Part shown: positions 13,441 to 24,990 of the stretch, piece by piece
How positions within the stretch are numbered: position 1 is the stretch's first letter
Layout of the letters: the number at the start of each line of letters is the position of its first letter
Source: Paracentrotus lividus
Lineage: Eukaryota; Echinodermata; Echinoidea; Camarodonta; Echinidae
Assembly: GCA_940671915.1 (NCBI GenBank)
Contig: CALNVZ010003434.1
Coordinates: 10,880,043-10,944,042, forward strand
DNA length: 64,000 bases
Direction of reading: 5' to 3'
Notes under the pieces: model-generated
Seen by the model: the letters and a program-made list of their open reading frames with translations, nothing else
Told to the model about the DNA's origin: nothing
Databases searched by the model: none
Position numbers and translations under genes: made by a program

Positions 13441-13530
13441 AGAGATATGGAGAGAGAGAGAGAGAGAAAGGGATAAGGATAGAGAGAGAGAGAGAAGGAT
13501 AGAGAGAGATATGGAGAGAGAAAGAGAGAA
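13441..13530. repeat. GA microsatellite
   Basis: Purine tract of GA repeats with interspersed GATA and GGAT words. Confidence 0.9.
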
Positions 13531-13818
13531 TGGGATGCCGAGAAGGTTGGTAAATGAGAAAGATGGGCAGCATTAGAAAAAGGATAATAACACGTTGTTC
13601 AGTCATGCTAAAACGCTTAAACGAAGAAGAGATTGTTTAAAGGGACACGATTGTTAAGTTTGTAACGTAGAGAACGCTTTAACTTATCACTGTCCAAAGA
13701 CAACAGAGTCACTGAATTTACGAGCCTGGAAGTCACCTACGCATAAAAACAGCGTTTTCTACCTCCCAAACTCTACGATCATACGTTTAACACACAGGAG
13801 ACGTAAATAGACACAATC

Positions 13819-13913
13819 ATTGACCGGTATTCTCGAAGGGTTACTATGTTTAATAGGCCTCCTAACTTAGTCAGGGTACCAAGTTAGTTACCCTTCGAGA
13901 ATACCTGCCAATG
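13819..13913. mobile_element. Short foldback MITE, TATTCTCGAAGGGT termini
   Basis: Two inverted arms flank about 35 bp. The left arm (about 13,819-13,846) carries GGTATTCTCGAAGGGTTACT. The right arm (about 13,885-13,913) is its reverse complement with a few differences, extending outwards through ATTGRC and TCAT. No coding sequence is present. Type and superfamily are not recognised, and the short length and high arm identity point to a non-autonomous hairpin element. Confidence 0.75.
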
Positions 13914-14544
13914 ATGAGGTGACGCAATAAGGAGTGATTAGTTTTAGATTCTGAAAAAACAATCTCTGATACTTTTCATTCGATGAGGATGCAACAATCG
14001 CTCCCGTCTGTAGCCTATTTTCCATTCTAACTTGATAAAACGATGGCACATATTGAGAGCATTAATGATTAATTAATATGCACTTCTGTCGTTTTCCGAT
14101 GAGAACTATTGAACTCAAAGACAACAGATTAGGCATTTGATCGACCTGTTCAAAGATATTAAGAACGCAAGGCACATCACAACATTTGTGTCTTAAATAG
14201 CCATATTCAATCACCAACAGACAGAAACTTCAATACGTCCAAGTGTAAGTTATCTTATGACATGGATGATCAAGTTATAATCAATATTAAGAGTAATGCA
14301 TAATTAGCAAAACGGATATGGTTGCAAATACATGTATATCATGACAAAAATAGAAATACTCGAGAAAGTAGAGAGACATCAGATAAATAAAATGTTTTTT
14401 AATGGCCGAAAATACACAAATAAGTCAGAGTATGTTTACATCTACTTAATGTGGCCGAACTCTAAAATGATGACACATTAATAATTGATATGCACTTCTG
14501 TCATTTTTTTTTAAATAAAAATTGTTAAATAAAAAATCAAAAAT

Positions 14545-14815
14545 AGATTAGGATTGGGCATTTGAACTACCTGTTCAAATACAGCACTTGAGTACGCAAG
14601 TTATATACCTCACAACATTTGTGTCTGGAATAGCCACATGAAATCACCACCAGATGGAAACTTCAACACGTTCAAGAGATGATCAAGGTATACTCAATAT
14701 TGAGGGTAAAAGTGCAAAACTGGCGAAACGAATATGGTTGCAAGTAGATATAAAGAAAAAATAGGCGAGAAAGTATAGAGAAAAGGAGAAAAGGAGAGAG
14801 AGAGAGAGAGAGAGA

Positions 14816-14853
<38 letters not shown>

Positions 14854-15171
14854 AGAAAAATGAACTTTAAAATGACTGAAATTACATAACTAAGTTATAC
14901 TAAAGTATCTTTACATCTACTTAAGATAGCCGAACTTCAATTTGATGAAATGATGACACAATAATGATTGATATGCACTTATGTCGTGTTTTTTTTTTAT
15001 TACAACCATTACATTAAATGACAATTAAGCATTTGAAAAACCTGTTCACAGATATCACTTGAGGACGCAAGGTACATAACAACACTTGCGTCTTGAAGAG
15101 CCACATACAATCACCAACAGACGGAAACTTCAACACGTTCAAGAGTCGGTTATTTTATTACAAAGATGTTA
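14545..15171. repeat. Duplication unit, first copy (about 625 bp)
   Basis: Within the array, 14,545-15,171 is repeated as about 15,172-15,790. Both copies contain the same pair of monomers, the same GA-then-CA microsatellite and the same flanking words. The first copy ends abruptly at ACAAAGATGTT and the second starts at once with AAGGAATTGGGACATTTG, matching the first copy's GGATTGGGCATTTG. Confidence 0.85.
14795..14852. repeat. GA then CA microsatellite
   Basis: A GA run passes directly into a CA run. The same compound repeat reappears at about 15,412-15,470 in the duplicated copy, with different lengths. Confidence 0.93.
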
Positions 15172-15432
15172 AGGAATTGGGACATTTGAACTGCCTGTTT
15201 CAAATACAGCACTTGAGTACGCAAGTTATAATACCTCACAACATTTGTGTCTGGAATAGCACATGAAATCACCACCAGTGGAAACTTCAACACTTCAAGA
15301 GATGATCAAGGTATACTCAATAATTAGGGTAAAGTGCAAAACTGGCGAAACGAATATGTTGCAAGTAGATATCAAGAAAAAAATAGGCGAGAAAGTATAG
15401 AGAAAGGAGAAAAGGAGAGAGAGAGAGAGAGA

Positions 15433-15471
<39 letters not shown>

Positions 15472-15790
15472 AGAAAATGAACTTTAAAATGACCGAAAAT
15501 TACATAACTAAGTTATACTAAAGTATCTTTACATCTACTTAAGATAGCCGAACTTCAATTTGATGAATGATGACACAATAATGATTGATATGACCTTATG
15601 TCGTGTTTTTTTTTTTATTACACACCCATTACATTAAATGACAATTAAGCATTTGAAAAACCTGTTCACAGATATCACTTGAGGACGCAAGGTACATAAC
15701 ACAACACTTGCGTCTTGAGAGCCACATACAATCACCAACAGACGGAAACTTCAACACGTTCAAGAGTCGGTTATTTTATTACAAAGATGT
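15172..15790. repeat. Duplication unit, second copy, rich in 1-bp deletions
   Basis: Homologous to 14,545-15,171 but with many single-base losses: GCCACATG becomes GCACATG, CCAGATGG becomes CCAGTGG, AACACGTTC becomes AACACTTC, and GAAATGATGA becomes GAATGATGA. Substitutions are much rarer than indels, a profile more typical of uncorrected long-read sequence than of evolutionary divergence. Confidence 0.75.
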
Positions 15791-15899
15791 TCAATGTACA
15801 CTTAATATCATGGTATGCAAAATTGGCGAAACGAATTGGGATGCAAATAGATATCAAGATATGAATAGAAATAGGCAAGAAAGTAGAGAATAAAGTAGA

Positions 15900-15901
<2 letters not shown>

Positions 15902-15947
<46 letters not shown>

Positions 15948-15958
15948 TGTGTGTGTGT

Positions 15959-16003
<45 letters not shown>
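15902..16003. repeat. TG then GA microsatellite
   Basis: A TG run of about 57 bp followed by a GA run of about 40 bp. It sits at the same monomer position as the GA/CA microsatellites at 14.8 and 15.4 kb, so microsatellite growth at this site happened repeatedly or was inherited with the monomer. Confidence 0.93.
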
Positions 16004-16004
<1 letters not shown>

Positions 16005-16362
16005 TAAGAGAAATAATCAACTATAAAAAAAATTCCCGAAAACATAAGTAAGTCAAAGTATGTTTACATCTACTTAAGATAGCCAAACTCCAACTTGATA
16101 AAATAATGACACTTTAAAGATTGAGATAGCACTTCTGTCGCTTTTTTTTTTATTAAAACTATTGAATTGAAAGACAATAGATTAGGTATTTGAACGACCT
16201 GCCCCAATATACCACTTTTGAACGCAAGGCACATAACAATATTTATGTCTTGAATATTCAGTCACTAACAGACGGAAACTTTAACACGTTCAAGGGTGCA
16301 GTTATTTTATGACACGGATGATCAAAGGTATATCAATATTAAGAGCAATGCACTAACGTTTA

Positions 16363-17289
16363 AGACCGCATGGTTCAGAATTTGTTTCAGAATATGAAAC
16401 AAGTTTGCTACGTACAGCAAAGTCGAAAACTTAAATAAGACATTTTTGCAAATCTTGACCGAGTTTCATGTGGTCGCAAACATACGATTTAATGCTTAAG
16501 ATCATGAATTTTTTTATTTTTATTTTTTAAAGTCTAATGTATTAGGTAGAATAACAACTTAGTTCAATGTTTTATTTGAGTTTTAATATTCAAATGATTT
16601 AAGAGAAATGTATCTTAATGTAATATAGGAGTAGAAATCCAATATTTTTTGTTCATATTCTTTGAGGGAGCCAAGGTATTCCACTCTTCCATGAACGAAA
16701 ATAAACCTTTGTGAATGTATCACTTTTCCAATAATATGATACTGATATGATATTATAAGTGCAAATTCAGTAAAGTCTTTTGGAAATAGAGAGCTCTATC
16801 AAATTTCATTTTTCACCCAACCTTGGTTTCACAGCAACAAAATTACTATTATTCCTTTCTTGCTTTTTTGTCCCCGTCTTTCTGTAAGAACCCTCCTCAC
16901 TCGTCCATTCATTGAGCCTTGCTCTTGAAAGGTGAGTGTTTGGGGATAATGTTCAAGAACTCCGTCAAGAACATAAACGAAGATAATAGAGAGCACGCGA
17001 AAGAAATATCCCACGATTTTCTTCTCTAATTCCACTTCGTCCCTCTTCCATCTATACCACCTATCCCATCGAAAGTACTTCCGTACGAGAATAAACACTC
17101 ATCATTTCGCTCGTTGTGAGGAAATCGAGCGTGAAAAGCAACATTTATTTCACACCCATTCCTCAAAAGAAATGGCAAAGCGTGAAAAAAGCGGAAAAGC
17201 GCCGCCAGACGGTCACTATATTTTCCGCCAATCGCGCGTGGGACTTAAAGGTGTACCGCCCTCGGTCTCAAGTCTATCAAAGACTTTTT
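16363..17289. other. Non-coding, no gene seen
   Basis: 16,820-17,260 is less repetitive and more balanced in composition than its flanks, with CG-containing words such as GCGCCGCCAGACGG. No open frame with a recognisable domain is present. It could be a conserved non-coding block; this is not provable here. Confidence 0.4.
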
Positions 17290-17437
17290 GGCCCGAATTC
17301 ACAAACGTGGTTTAGTTAGTCCATGGTCTAAATCAGGTGGTTTGTGAATACCAAAATTTAGACCATGGTCTAAATCCGTGGTTTAAACAATTGATTTAGA
17401 CCATGGACTAACTAAACCACGTTTGTGAATTCGGGCC
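17290..17437. mobile_element. 148-bp MITE with perfect 46-bp inverted arms
   Basis: 17,290-17,335 and 17,392-17,437 are exact reverse complements over 46 bp; the outer end reads GGCCCGAATTCACAAACG. The 56-bp centre holds a further perfect 18-bp palindrome TTTAGACCATGGTCTAAA (about 17,358-17,375), and the core TAGWCCATGG recurs in both arms. No coding capacity. Perfect arm identity implies recent insertion or gene-conversion between arms. The superfamily is not recognised. A short T-rich flank duplication (TTT) is possible but weak. Confidence 0.9.
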
Positions 17438-18639
17438 TTTATGTTTTCGGGCTTGGTCTGAAGCCAATTATAACATTTGGTAAAACGATTGACAATGTAT
17501 TGTAGATTTAATTTTAAATTACCCTAGAAATGGATTTAGGCCTATATCGGAAAACATTAATGTTTGCTACTTATGATATAAATGTTAGGAATGATGTTAG
17601 GAATGAATTATAATTTTGTAATAATGTCAGTCTGATAATGATGACTAGAATATTGCATTCGGGGTTAGTAAATGGGCCTGTTTGGGAAGTTTAGCCATGG
17701 TAATGCAAGAAACCTATGGCATAGCGGCTTTAAAAAATGGAGACGAAGGTGAAAAAGGTCTGTATTTTAAAGCATGATAACCTAGCCCCAGGGTCATTTA
17801 TCCCCCACATTTTGATCTTCCCTCCGAAATCTCTCACGAACCGATTTCTTACGTCATCCAGCACTGTCATTCCTTCTCTCAGCCATCTTCTCCTCTCCTG
17901 TCTTACTTTACAGATCACAACAGAACAATATGATGTGATTGATAGCGCTAAATTTCACAGCCATATTTTAGCTCCAATTATACGCCAACGGGGTGAGCAA
18001 TGGAGAGAAAAGGAAAAAGTGCGAGGAAGAAAGAAAGAGAAATCGTACATTTCATTATTGAAGTCGTGAGTAAATTGGGCGACGGTAATGAGTGTGGTAT
18101 GACGAAAGGATAAGACTTTTGGTGTTGCACGGATTTAGAGGTCTGTCTGAAAGAAATGATCTTCATACCCGCGGGTTCTGCACTTTTTACTCAATATTTT
18201 CATCGCAATTAACACCATATCCATATATCTGTAGAAGGGATGACGTCATTTTATATATTGTCGCCTTGGTAGTATTTCGCGAGGGGAGATATTTTTGTAT
18301 AAAGAAGCAGTTTCGATTGCTGTTCATTATTCGATTCTATATTTAAAATGTATTTATAACTGGCAAGTGAAAAAAGCTGTAAATGTCTGCATGCTTGTTT
18401 TGATTGTTTTCCAGTGAAATAATTTATAGAGAATTTCTGTGTAAGCAATGCTCCATTACACGTTAATTTAGCCAAAATGAACTTGATTAGGTTTTGAAAA
18501 TGATGAATTAATGTCCTTTGTGTTTCCAAGACACGACATGGAGACATCTTTTCAAATGAAATATGAAAGAGGGGGGAAATGTGGTAGGAGAGAAGACTGT
18601 TTTAAAGGAGATACATGTATGTATCGGGTGAGAGAAAAT
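17438..18639. other. Non-coding, no gene seen
   Basis: Mixed sequence. The 110-codon frame at 17737-18069 has no recognisable domain and ends in a low-complexity basic stretch. The block 17,925-18,010 has an unusually even composition and could be a conserved element, but this needs comparison with relatives. Confidence 0.45.
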
Positions 18640-18795
18640 GAGAGTTACAGAGAGGAAAGGGGTGAACGAGAGAGACAGAGAGGGAGAGAAAGAGAAAGAG
18701 AGACAGACAGACATAGATATAGAGAGAGACAGAAAGAGAGAGAGAGAGAGAAAGAGAGAAGAAAGAGAGAGGGGGAGAGAGAGATAGAGAGAGCC
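18640..18795. repeat. Long GA-rich purine tract
   Basis: About 155 bp of almost pure purine on the + strand, GA-dominated. The Arg/Glu-rich frame at 18511-18804 and the Ser/Leu-rich minus frame are repeat translations. Confidence 0.93.
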
Positions 18796-19883
18796 CGTAG
18801 TTAATTGAAGAGACAGGAGGAAGGGAGATAAAACATCACACAAAAAAGTGCGACAGGTGAGTGTATTGTAAGGCTCAATAATTAAGAACACGAGTCTTGG
18901 TTGGAGGTTGTGATTCATTAAACATTCTGAAATGCATGACTTCTGATTATATCCGACTTCCTTTATTATATCATGAAGTGCAATTACCTACTTCTATCCC
19001 AAGTTCAACGGCATGTTATTACTTCCATGCTAATAATATTTGTCTGAATTATTAATAATAATAATGATAACGTTTTATTTTTCCATGCTAGCTACGTTAA
19101 TTTGACAATTGACCTTCCGGCAGGCCCTGCATAACATGAATTTTATTATCATCCTTCTCCATTCTGAAATGCTCACCAGCCCCTTAAAAAGTAACATAAA
19201 AATATACTCTAAAGCTCTTTTCCTTCTGAACACTTCACCTGAACGCTACACCGCCCCCATCGGGATGCCGCCCGGTTGTAATGAAGCACAAGAAACGGGG
19301 ATGCGGAAGGGATTATGACTTTTCTCAAACCCATACCATTTCATAACCCCTTCGGGCTGAGTTGGGCCTACTTTCCTACCATTTTATCGTGTTTGCATAG
19401 TGTGAGCTGCGTGAGTGCAACATTTCCACATTTCACGTACTAAATTTGACTGTCGTTATAGTTGTTACTTTTATATTTTGTGTATTATGCCTATTCATTA
19501 CAAACAGGTGATTTTATATTTAGACGTGCAGGAGGAAATCTCTCCGCATATCCGTGTCTATTATAATAATTTGAATGCCCTGAACATAGAAAACATGCGA
19601 CAAATTCTGATATAACTAAATAACATGAGTATTAACAATTATTGTAAATATTATTGTAGAGGCAGACTGTAATACAGTATACAATGATCGCCAGTTCTTA
19701 CGTTTAATCGCAACAAATCGATTTGTTTAAAGTACATCAAAGCATATAATCAAAGAATAGTGGTATAACAAAGTCGTTTGACATTTTAAAAGTTCAAACT
19801 GCATTAACTTTAGTTTCATTCATTTTTACCTATGGAAATGAATTAACATTATTATTATAGTTTTTGTTTATCTTTCTCTTTAT

Positions 19884-19924
<41 letters not shown>

Positions 19925-20146
19925 TCTCTCGATCGATCGAACAAATGTATACATAACCTTTTACTTATTCTATTTGTCTCTGAATGACAATAATCTCAGC
20001 CTTTTGTTAATGAACCTGTTGAAAGCACAGATAGTCATGGCTCATGTCTTATCTGAATTTGTTCATTCTATCTGATGCACACTTTCAGCGCCCTCTAAAG
20101 TATAATCTCATCTTCTCGAGTCTCAATCTCTTTCTCCTTTAAAGGT
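18796..20146. other. Non-coding with a CT microsatellite
   Basis: AT-rich. A TC run of about 30 bp lies at 19,889-19,917, followed by CTTTCTCTT and GATCGATCGA. No gene is supported; the frames at 19109-19318 and 19415-19615 lack domains. Confidence 0.55.
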
Positions 20147-20542
20147 AAACTAGTGCTGTAGTCACGAGATTGAATCGTGGAAGAAACTGTATCAAAGTGA
20201 TGGGAAAGGTTGATGATAATGAACATAAGAATTGTTTATTGATGTCTGGTTTTGGAATTAAGAAAATTATAAGAAATTTACCAAATTCTTCTAAGAGTAA
20301 CATGCACTGCACTAAAAAAAATGCATGTATGGGACTACATGTACGTGTGCTCACATGTTCGGGACCCTAACATTTCAGCATTTTGGGTCATATTATCATT
20401 ATGAGGGCATTTGAAGAGCAATCCTTTTCAGTGGAACTTTCTACAATAAAATCCATCTTAAATACCTTGAAAATAACTTAAAAGTTAACAATTATTTTAT
20501 TTACCCATGGTTCACCTTTCCCACTGCACTAGATTCTCTTTA
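20147..20542 (+). repeat. Dispersed repeat R, intact copy
   Basis: About 396 bp, closely matching 22,701-22,967 in its first part and 29,828-29,955 in its last part. Shared landmarks are 'agtgatgggaaag', 'aagaattgtttattgatgt', 'acatgcactgcactaaa', 'gcatgtatgggactacat', 'cacatgttcgggaccc' and 'attatgagggcatttg' in the first part, and 'gagcaatccttttcagtgg' and 'ttcacctttcccactgcac' in the last. No coding frame, poly-A tail or clear inverted termini. It is an unclassified interspersed repeat whose main value here is as a reference for dating the insertion at 22.97-29.83 kb. Confidence 0.85.
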
Positions 20543-20737
20543 TAAACAATAAAAAAAAATTAATCTCCCTATCTTTGAATACCAGTAATTTTTTTTTATT
20601 TTTTTTTTTATTTTTTTTACCTGACTACCAATGAAACAATCCAATGATTACAAATAATTAGTATACGTGGGAACTTTTTTTCATGTATAGAGGGACTTGA
20701 AATTACGGATAATTGCCTTACAATATAAAATTAGTGC

Positions 20738-20806
20738 AGACTTGAATGGTTTTGAATCCGGAACCTTTTTGTTAAGACACCACTGCTCTAACCACTGAGC
20801 TACCAA
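20738..20806 (-). repeat. tRNA-like sequence (tRNA pseudogene or SINE head)
   Basis: On the minus strand the sequence reads GGTAGCTCAGTGGTTAGAGC, a good pol III A box and D-arm (20,785-20,804), followed about 20 bp later by GGTTCCGGATTCAAAACC, a degenerate B box/T-arm (20,748-20,765). Spacing suits a tRNA without intron. The T-arm is imperfect and acceptor pairing is not clear, so a functional tRNA is unlikely; a tRNA-derived SINE or pseudogene fits better. Confidence 0.55.
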
Positions 20807-22700
20807 ATTTCTCTTAATTAATGCTTAACTAATATAGGGAATCGTCTAAATTCCCACTAATTTTGTCCATATTTTCCAAATTTTCTCTAATTTACGAATT
20901 TAATCTCACCCCCTTGGTATTCTATTCTCCAAACCACCTCTATTCCACCTCTATAATCTTCGTATACCTGCGGAGTCTATACCATTCCGACCCCGCACCT
21001 GGGCGCCGACGGCGTGTTGTGAGAGCGATTCCCGCCAAATATCCCCGGTTGATCCTGGAGCAAAATCGGACAGTAGAGCTTCATAATTGAATCAAGATGA
21101 CCGAATTATGCGTCTTCTTTTGCCTGACGTCGAAATCGGGAGATAAAAATAAAAAATGCGGAAGGACAAGGTACTATCCATTTGTATTATATCAGGAAAT
21201 CGGTCATTTCAGTATTATAGGTATGATATGTGCACGGTATACTATGTTGTTGTTGTTGTTGTTGTTTTTTTTGTAAGAAATATCATAAAATGATAAGTCC
21301 GTGATTCTAAACATAGTTCATTTTTCTGTTCTCTCTCCATTTTCTCTCCTTTTTTTTTTCTTTTTTTAAAATTGTTTTTGCCATTTCAGTGCTTGTTTAG
21401 TAGTAATGTTAATCAAATATGAAATAGCGTATAATAATTCTTTGGCCTGCTTCTAATCATAATAATGTTAAAATACACATAATGATGGCATCTGCGTATT
21501 TTGTTTGTCAAGTCTAACGGTAAACAATATTGATAGACAATTTAATCAAATTAATTCCTCACAAACCAATTAAAATAGCGCTGCAGCATATTTTGAGATT
21601 CGTTTAATTATATACGAAAAAGGTTGGGGTCACGTGATAATCCAGCTGTGTTTGAAGGACAATCGGAAATAAATAGAGGACTAATGACCTCTCATATAGG
21701 TCAAACGGTCATCTTGATTGGACCAACAATGGCCGAACCAAAGCGAGATTGAAGTCGCCGCCGACTTTGATTTTGAGGGCAGAGTCGACCGTGAAATGAT
21801 GGCCGCACATTTTTATTTGAAGACAGTAATTATGAGGAAAGAACGTTCGCATTGACGTGAAATTGGTATTGGATGTTTTCGTCATTGATATCGACAACTA
21901 GCGAGAATTTGGTGCATATCTAATTCTAATCAATGTCTTTAAACAATAATGCAATAAAGAGAAAACATCATACATACCTTTAAATCAAATTCATTATCAG
22001 AACTTTATGTTTCAGTTTTTTGCACAATTATAAAGTGTGCGATCATTGCAAACAAACTGTGTTTACTCTTGAACACATTGATCGTGCTCTAAATTATTGT
22101 TATTTTTTTCCTTGCACTTTCAGTGTGTGGTTATTACAATCACATTGCGGCGTGGCCTACTAACCACGGTATTTCACAAATTTCCAAAAAAGTAAAAAAA
22201 GTGTAAACGTGACTCGTTCAAAACAATGCAATAACTATGAATATGTTCTGACTGTAATATTCAGTCACACTGTGGTGGACATATTTCTTAACAATTTTGT
22301 AGTCACAGACTGTTCGTACTGAAATGTGTACACAACGAACCACACTGTGATAACCGTTTTTAATTAAAGTTACCATAGAGCTCATTTGAGAACGGCTGCA
22401 TCAGAAGGTTTGTTGGTCCCAAACTATTAAACTTTTAGTCCGCATTTGACAGTATCACAAGAAACCACGATATCAACCCTACATTTTGCTGTACTTTTAC
22501 ATTGTGCCTTTGCAGATAGGTCAAATGTATCGCTGCCCATGTGCCGGGGAGGCGACAGCACTGTGTAAGTTATCTTAGCTGAGCCTGGCGGGTATTATAG
22601 CATCCATCCATCTCCCATAAACATGCAAATGTGGTCCAGTATTAGGCTTGTCCGCATTGCCACTGACTGGTGTCCCCTGTCGTCTAGCGTTAATAAAGCT
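20807..22700. other. Non-coding, two higher-complexity blocks
   Basis: No gene is supported. 20,960-21,180 and 21,640-21,910 stand out by balanced composition and CpG-containing words. A GTT run lies at about 21,246-21,265. The word CACTGTGRT or its complement recurs at about 22,264, 22,303 and 22,342. Conserved regulatory sequence is possible in the two blocks but cannot be shown here. Confidence 0.45.
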
Positions 22701-22967
22701 AATCTAGTGTTGTAGTCATGAGACTGAATCGAGGAAGAAACTGTCTCAAAGTGATGGGAAAGATTGATAACAATGCAAATAAGAATTGTTTATTGATGTA
22801 AGGTTTTGGAATCAACAAAATGATATGAAATTTACCAAAGTTTTCTAAGAGTAACATGCACTGCACTAAAAAAAATGCATGTATGGGACTACATGGACAC
22901 TTGCTCACATGTTCGGGACCCGAACATTTCAGCTTTTTAGGTCATATTATCATTATGAGGGCATTTG
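22701..22967 (+). repeat. Dispersed repeat R, split copy, left part
   Basis: Matches the first roughly 267 bp of R at 20,147 with scattered substitutions, then breaks off exactly after GAGGGCATTTG. In the intact copy this is followed directly by AAGAGCAATCC. That continuation reappears at 29,828, so about 6.86 kb separates the two halves. Confidence 0.85.
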
Positions 22968-23085
22968 TTGTTGTTGTTGTTGTTTTTATATTTTACGGCG
23001 CTTTCATTCATTTATGAATATTTACGCCTTATCATTTGCGTTTTTTTCTTTTCTTTCTTCTTTCTTTCTTTTTAAGAAAATCATA
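22968..23085. other. GTT run and pyrimidine-rich spacer
   Basis: A short GTT microsatellite, then TTTATATTTTACGGCGC and a T/C-rich stretch up to the left terminus of element A. Origin unclear; it is part of the composite insert that splits repeat R. Confidence 0.6.
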
Positions 23086-23099
23086 CCCTTACAAAAATA

Positions 23100-23600
23100 T
23101 CGTGTGGTACCACACAACGGTACCATACAAAATACCACAGGATTTTCTTATGGTTTTTTGGCACAAATACCACATAAAATACCATACAGGAGTACCATAC
23201 AGCCAAAATACCATAGGGTTTCCTATGGTTTTTTGGCACAAATACCACAGGATTTCCTATGGTTTTTTGGCACAAATACCACATAAAATACCATACAGGA
23301 GTACCATACTGCCAAAATACCATAGGGTTTCCTATGGTTTTTTTTGCACAAATACCACAGGATTTCCTATGGTTTTTTGGCACAAATACCACATAAAATA
23401 CCATACAGGAGTACCATACAGCCAAAATACCATAGGGTTTCCTATGGTTTTTTGGCACAAATACCACAGGATTTCCTATGGTTTTTTGGCACAAATACCA
23501 CAGGATTTCCTATGGTATTCTGGCACAAATACCATACAGAAGTACCATACAGCAGTACCATACAGCAAAAATAGTACCATACAGCAAAAATAGTACCCCA
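23100..23600. repeat. Left subterminal array of element A, 110-bp period
   Basis: The phrase ACCATACAGGAGTACCATAC starts near 23,180, 23,290 and 23,400, giving a 110-bp period. Each unit holds the hairpin ACCATAGG-GTTT-CCTATGGT (8-bp arms), a TTTTTTGGCACAAATACCACA linker and a related half-unit. Because units rarely contain stops, long spurious frames cross the array on both strands. Confidence 0.9.
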
Positions 23601-24257
23601 CAGCATGGAGATACTAAGTATGCCCACAGCAATACCACACAAAGGTACCAGGATTACCACATACCGTTACGACCGGAACACCACTTGCCGTTAACACAGG
23701 GATACCACACGCCGTTATCACCGGACTGCTGCAGACAACCGAAGATGCCATACACTGGTATATATACCACTATCTAGCAAAAATATTTTGGATCACAGTT
23801 AGTTATTTTCTATATATCTTGATAATAATGCAAATGTCAAAACTATCGCTCTTGATGTTACTTTGTGTTTAGGAAATATATTTCCCTAAAAGAAAAATAT
23901 TAATATGCAGTGAATTACTAGTTAATGAGGTAAGTTTCACAAAAATACTGATTTGTGCATACAAAAACATTGTATGCAAATGAGCTAATTACCATAGTAC
24001 CACATGAAGTACCACAGGAATACCATACGACTACCAAACTTCAGCAGTAAACTAACATAAATCCACTTTGACTAATGCCCGTTTGGTTTCATCCGTGTTG
24101 GATGTTTGCCTTCAATCAGTTTGTCAAATTACCATTTGGTCTAATTAATTCCATTTCGTCTTATCAAGTCGACTTGGTCAAAAACCACTTAGTCAATTCC
24201 TGTAAGAAACTATCCCTTAGAAAAAATATCCTTTGGCAATACCACACAACGGTAGGT
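23601..24257. other. Element A interior with sparse ACCATA words
   Basis: Decayed motif copies, such as ACCATAGTACCACATGAAG near 23,992, and an AT-rich filler. Around 24,120-24,205 the words TTTGGTCTAATTA, TTTCGTCTTA and GACTTGGTC form a degenerate minisatellite like the one at 4.3 kb. No coding sequence recognised. Confidence 0.6.
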
Positions 24258-24990
24258 ATTGGCGGCGATCCCGGGTGGACGGGGGCACGATCGAGTTCCC
24301 CCCCCCCCTCGATTTTTGCTTTCTCAAAGGATCGTCCACCCTCGATTTTCAGAGCTTAACATAAATATATGTACATATAATAGACGAAGAGGCACAGTGT
24401 GCGTAAAATTTACCAAGTTCAGGTCATTAAAAAGCAAAATTTTCGGCTCGCGCTTCGCTTGCCAAAAAAACCCCCAGACAATAATTAAACTAATAATCTT
24501 TCTTCAGGTCCCTATATTCATTTATTCTTTTATTTGTTACAACGTGTATCTAGTGTATAATTAATTCCCCTCCAAAAATTGGCGGCAATCAGGGAGACGT
24601 GTCCCCTTGATTTTTAAAGCTTCACATTTTGTTTTTATTTTCTAAATATTTTGGATAGATTTTGCATTTGCCCACTTGTCCAAATGTGATGGAAATAAAC
24701 TTTTAAACTTCTTTAAAATATTTGTTTTCAGATCCGTATCGTTATAGAAAGTGACCATATTCAGAAAGGGATTACAAACATAATCTATTTTGTAACACGT
24801 TGAATAATGAGATTTTCACTCGCGCTTCGGAATTGTATTTTCTTTAAGGGTAGTGATTATCAGCTAGTGAAAAAATGATTAATGTTATTATAAAGCAAAA
24901 TTTACAGCTCGCGCTTCGCGCTCACAAACAAATAACAATACAATGATTTAACGATTTAACTATGTCTTCAGGTCGATATAATGTATTTGT
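24258..24990. repeat. Degenerate tandem repeat with CTCGCGCTTCGCG motif
   Basis: Two units begin with a TTGGCGGCGATC-type phrase (about 24,258 and 24,579). The phrase CTCGCGCTTCG recurs near 24,450, 24,820 and 24,908, and TTCAGGTCC or TTCAGATCC near 24,503, 24,730 and 24,970. This is probably a separate repeat family lodged inside element A. The CG-rich motif contrasts with its AT-rich surroundings. Confidence 0.6.

Larger units (their letters stand above)
14035..16362. repeat. Satellite-like tandem array, six monomers of about 430-530 bp
   Basis: The same phrase family recurs in order: a 'gcacttctgtcg' word, a T-run, 'attaggcatttga', 'cctgttc', 'aacgcaaggcacat', 'tcaccaacagac', 'aaacttcaacacg', 'gatgatcaa', 'gcgaaacgaatatgg', a GA-rich site and 'acatctacttaag'. 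The 'tcaccaacag' anchor starts near 14,211, 14,644, 15,111, 15,269, 15,732 and 16,262. Monomers differ by substitutions and by expansion of microsatellites at one fixed internal site. The 158-bp gap marks a duplication junction near 15,172. No transposon termini are evident, so it reads as a local satellite or minisatellite. Confidence 0.85.

Noticed and set aside
18511..18804. Arg/Glu-rich frame of 97 codons
   Set aside because: Direct translation of the GA microsatellite.
20738..20806. Functional tRNA gene
   Set aside because: A and B boxes are visible but the T-arm and acceptor stem do not pair properly, so it is listed as tRNA-like repeat only.
23036..23593. 185-codon open frame and its overlapping partners on both strands
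   Set aside because: The frame follows the 110-bp array of element A; repeated KYH, GFLAQI and IPY words are repeat translations present in several frames and on both strands.
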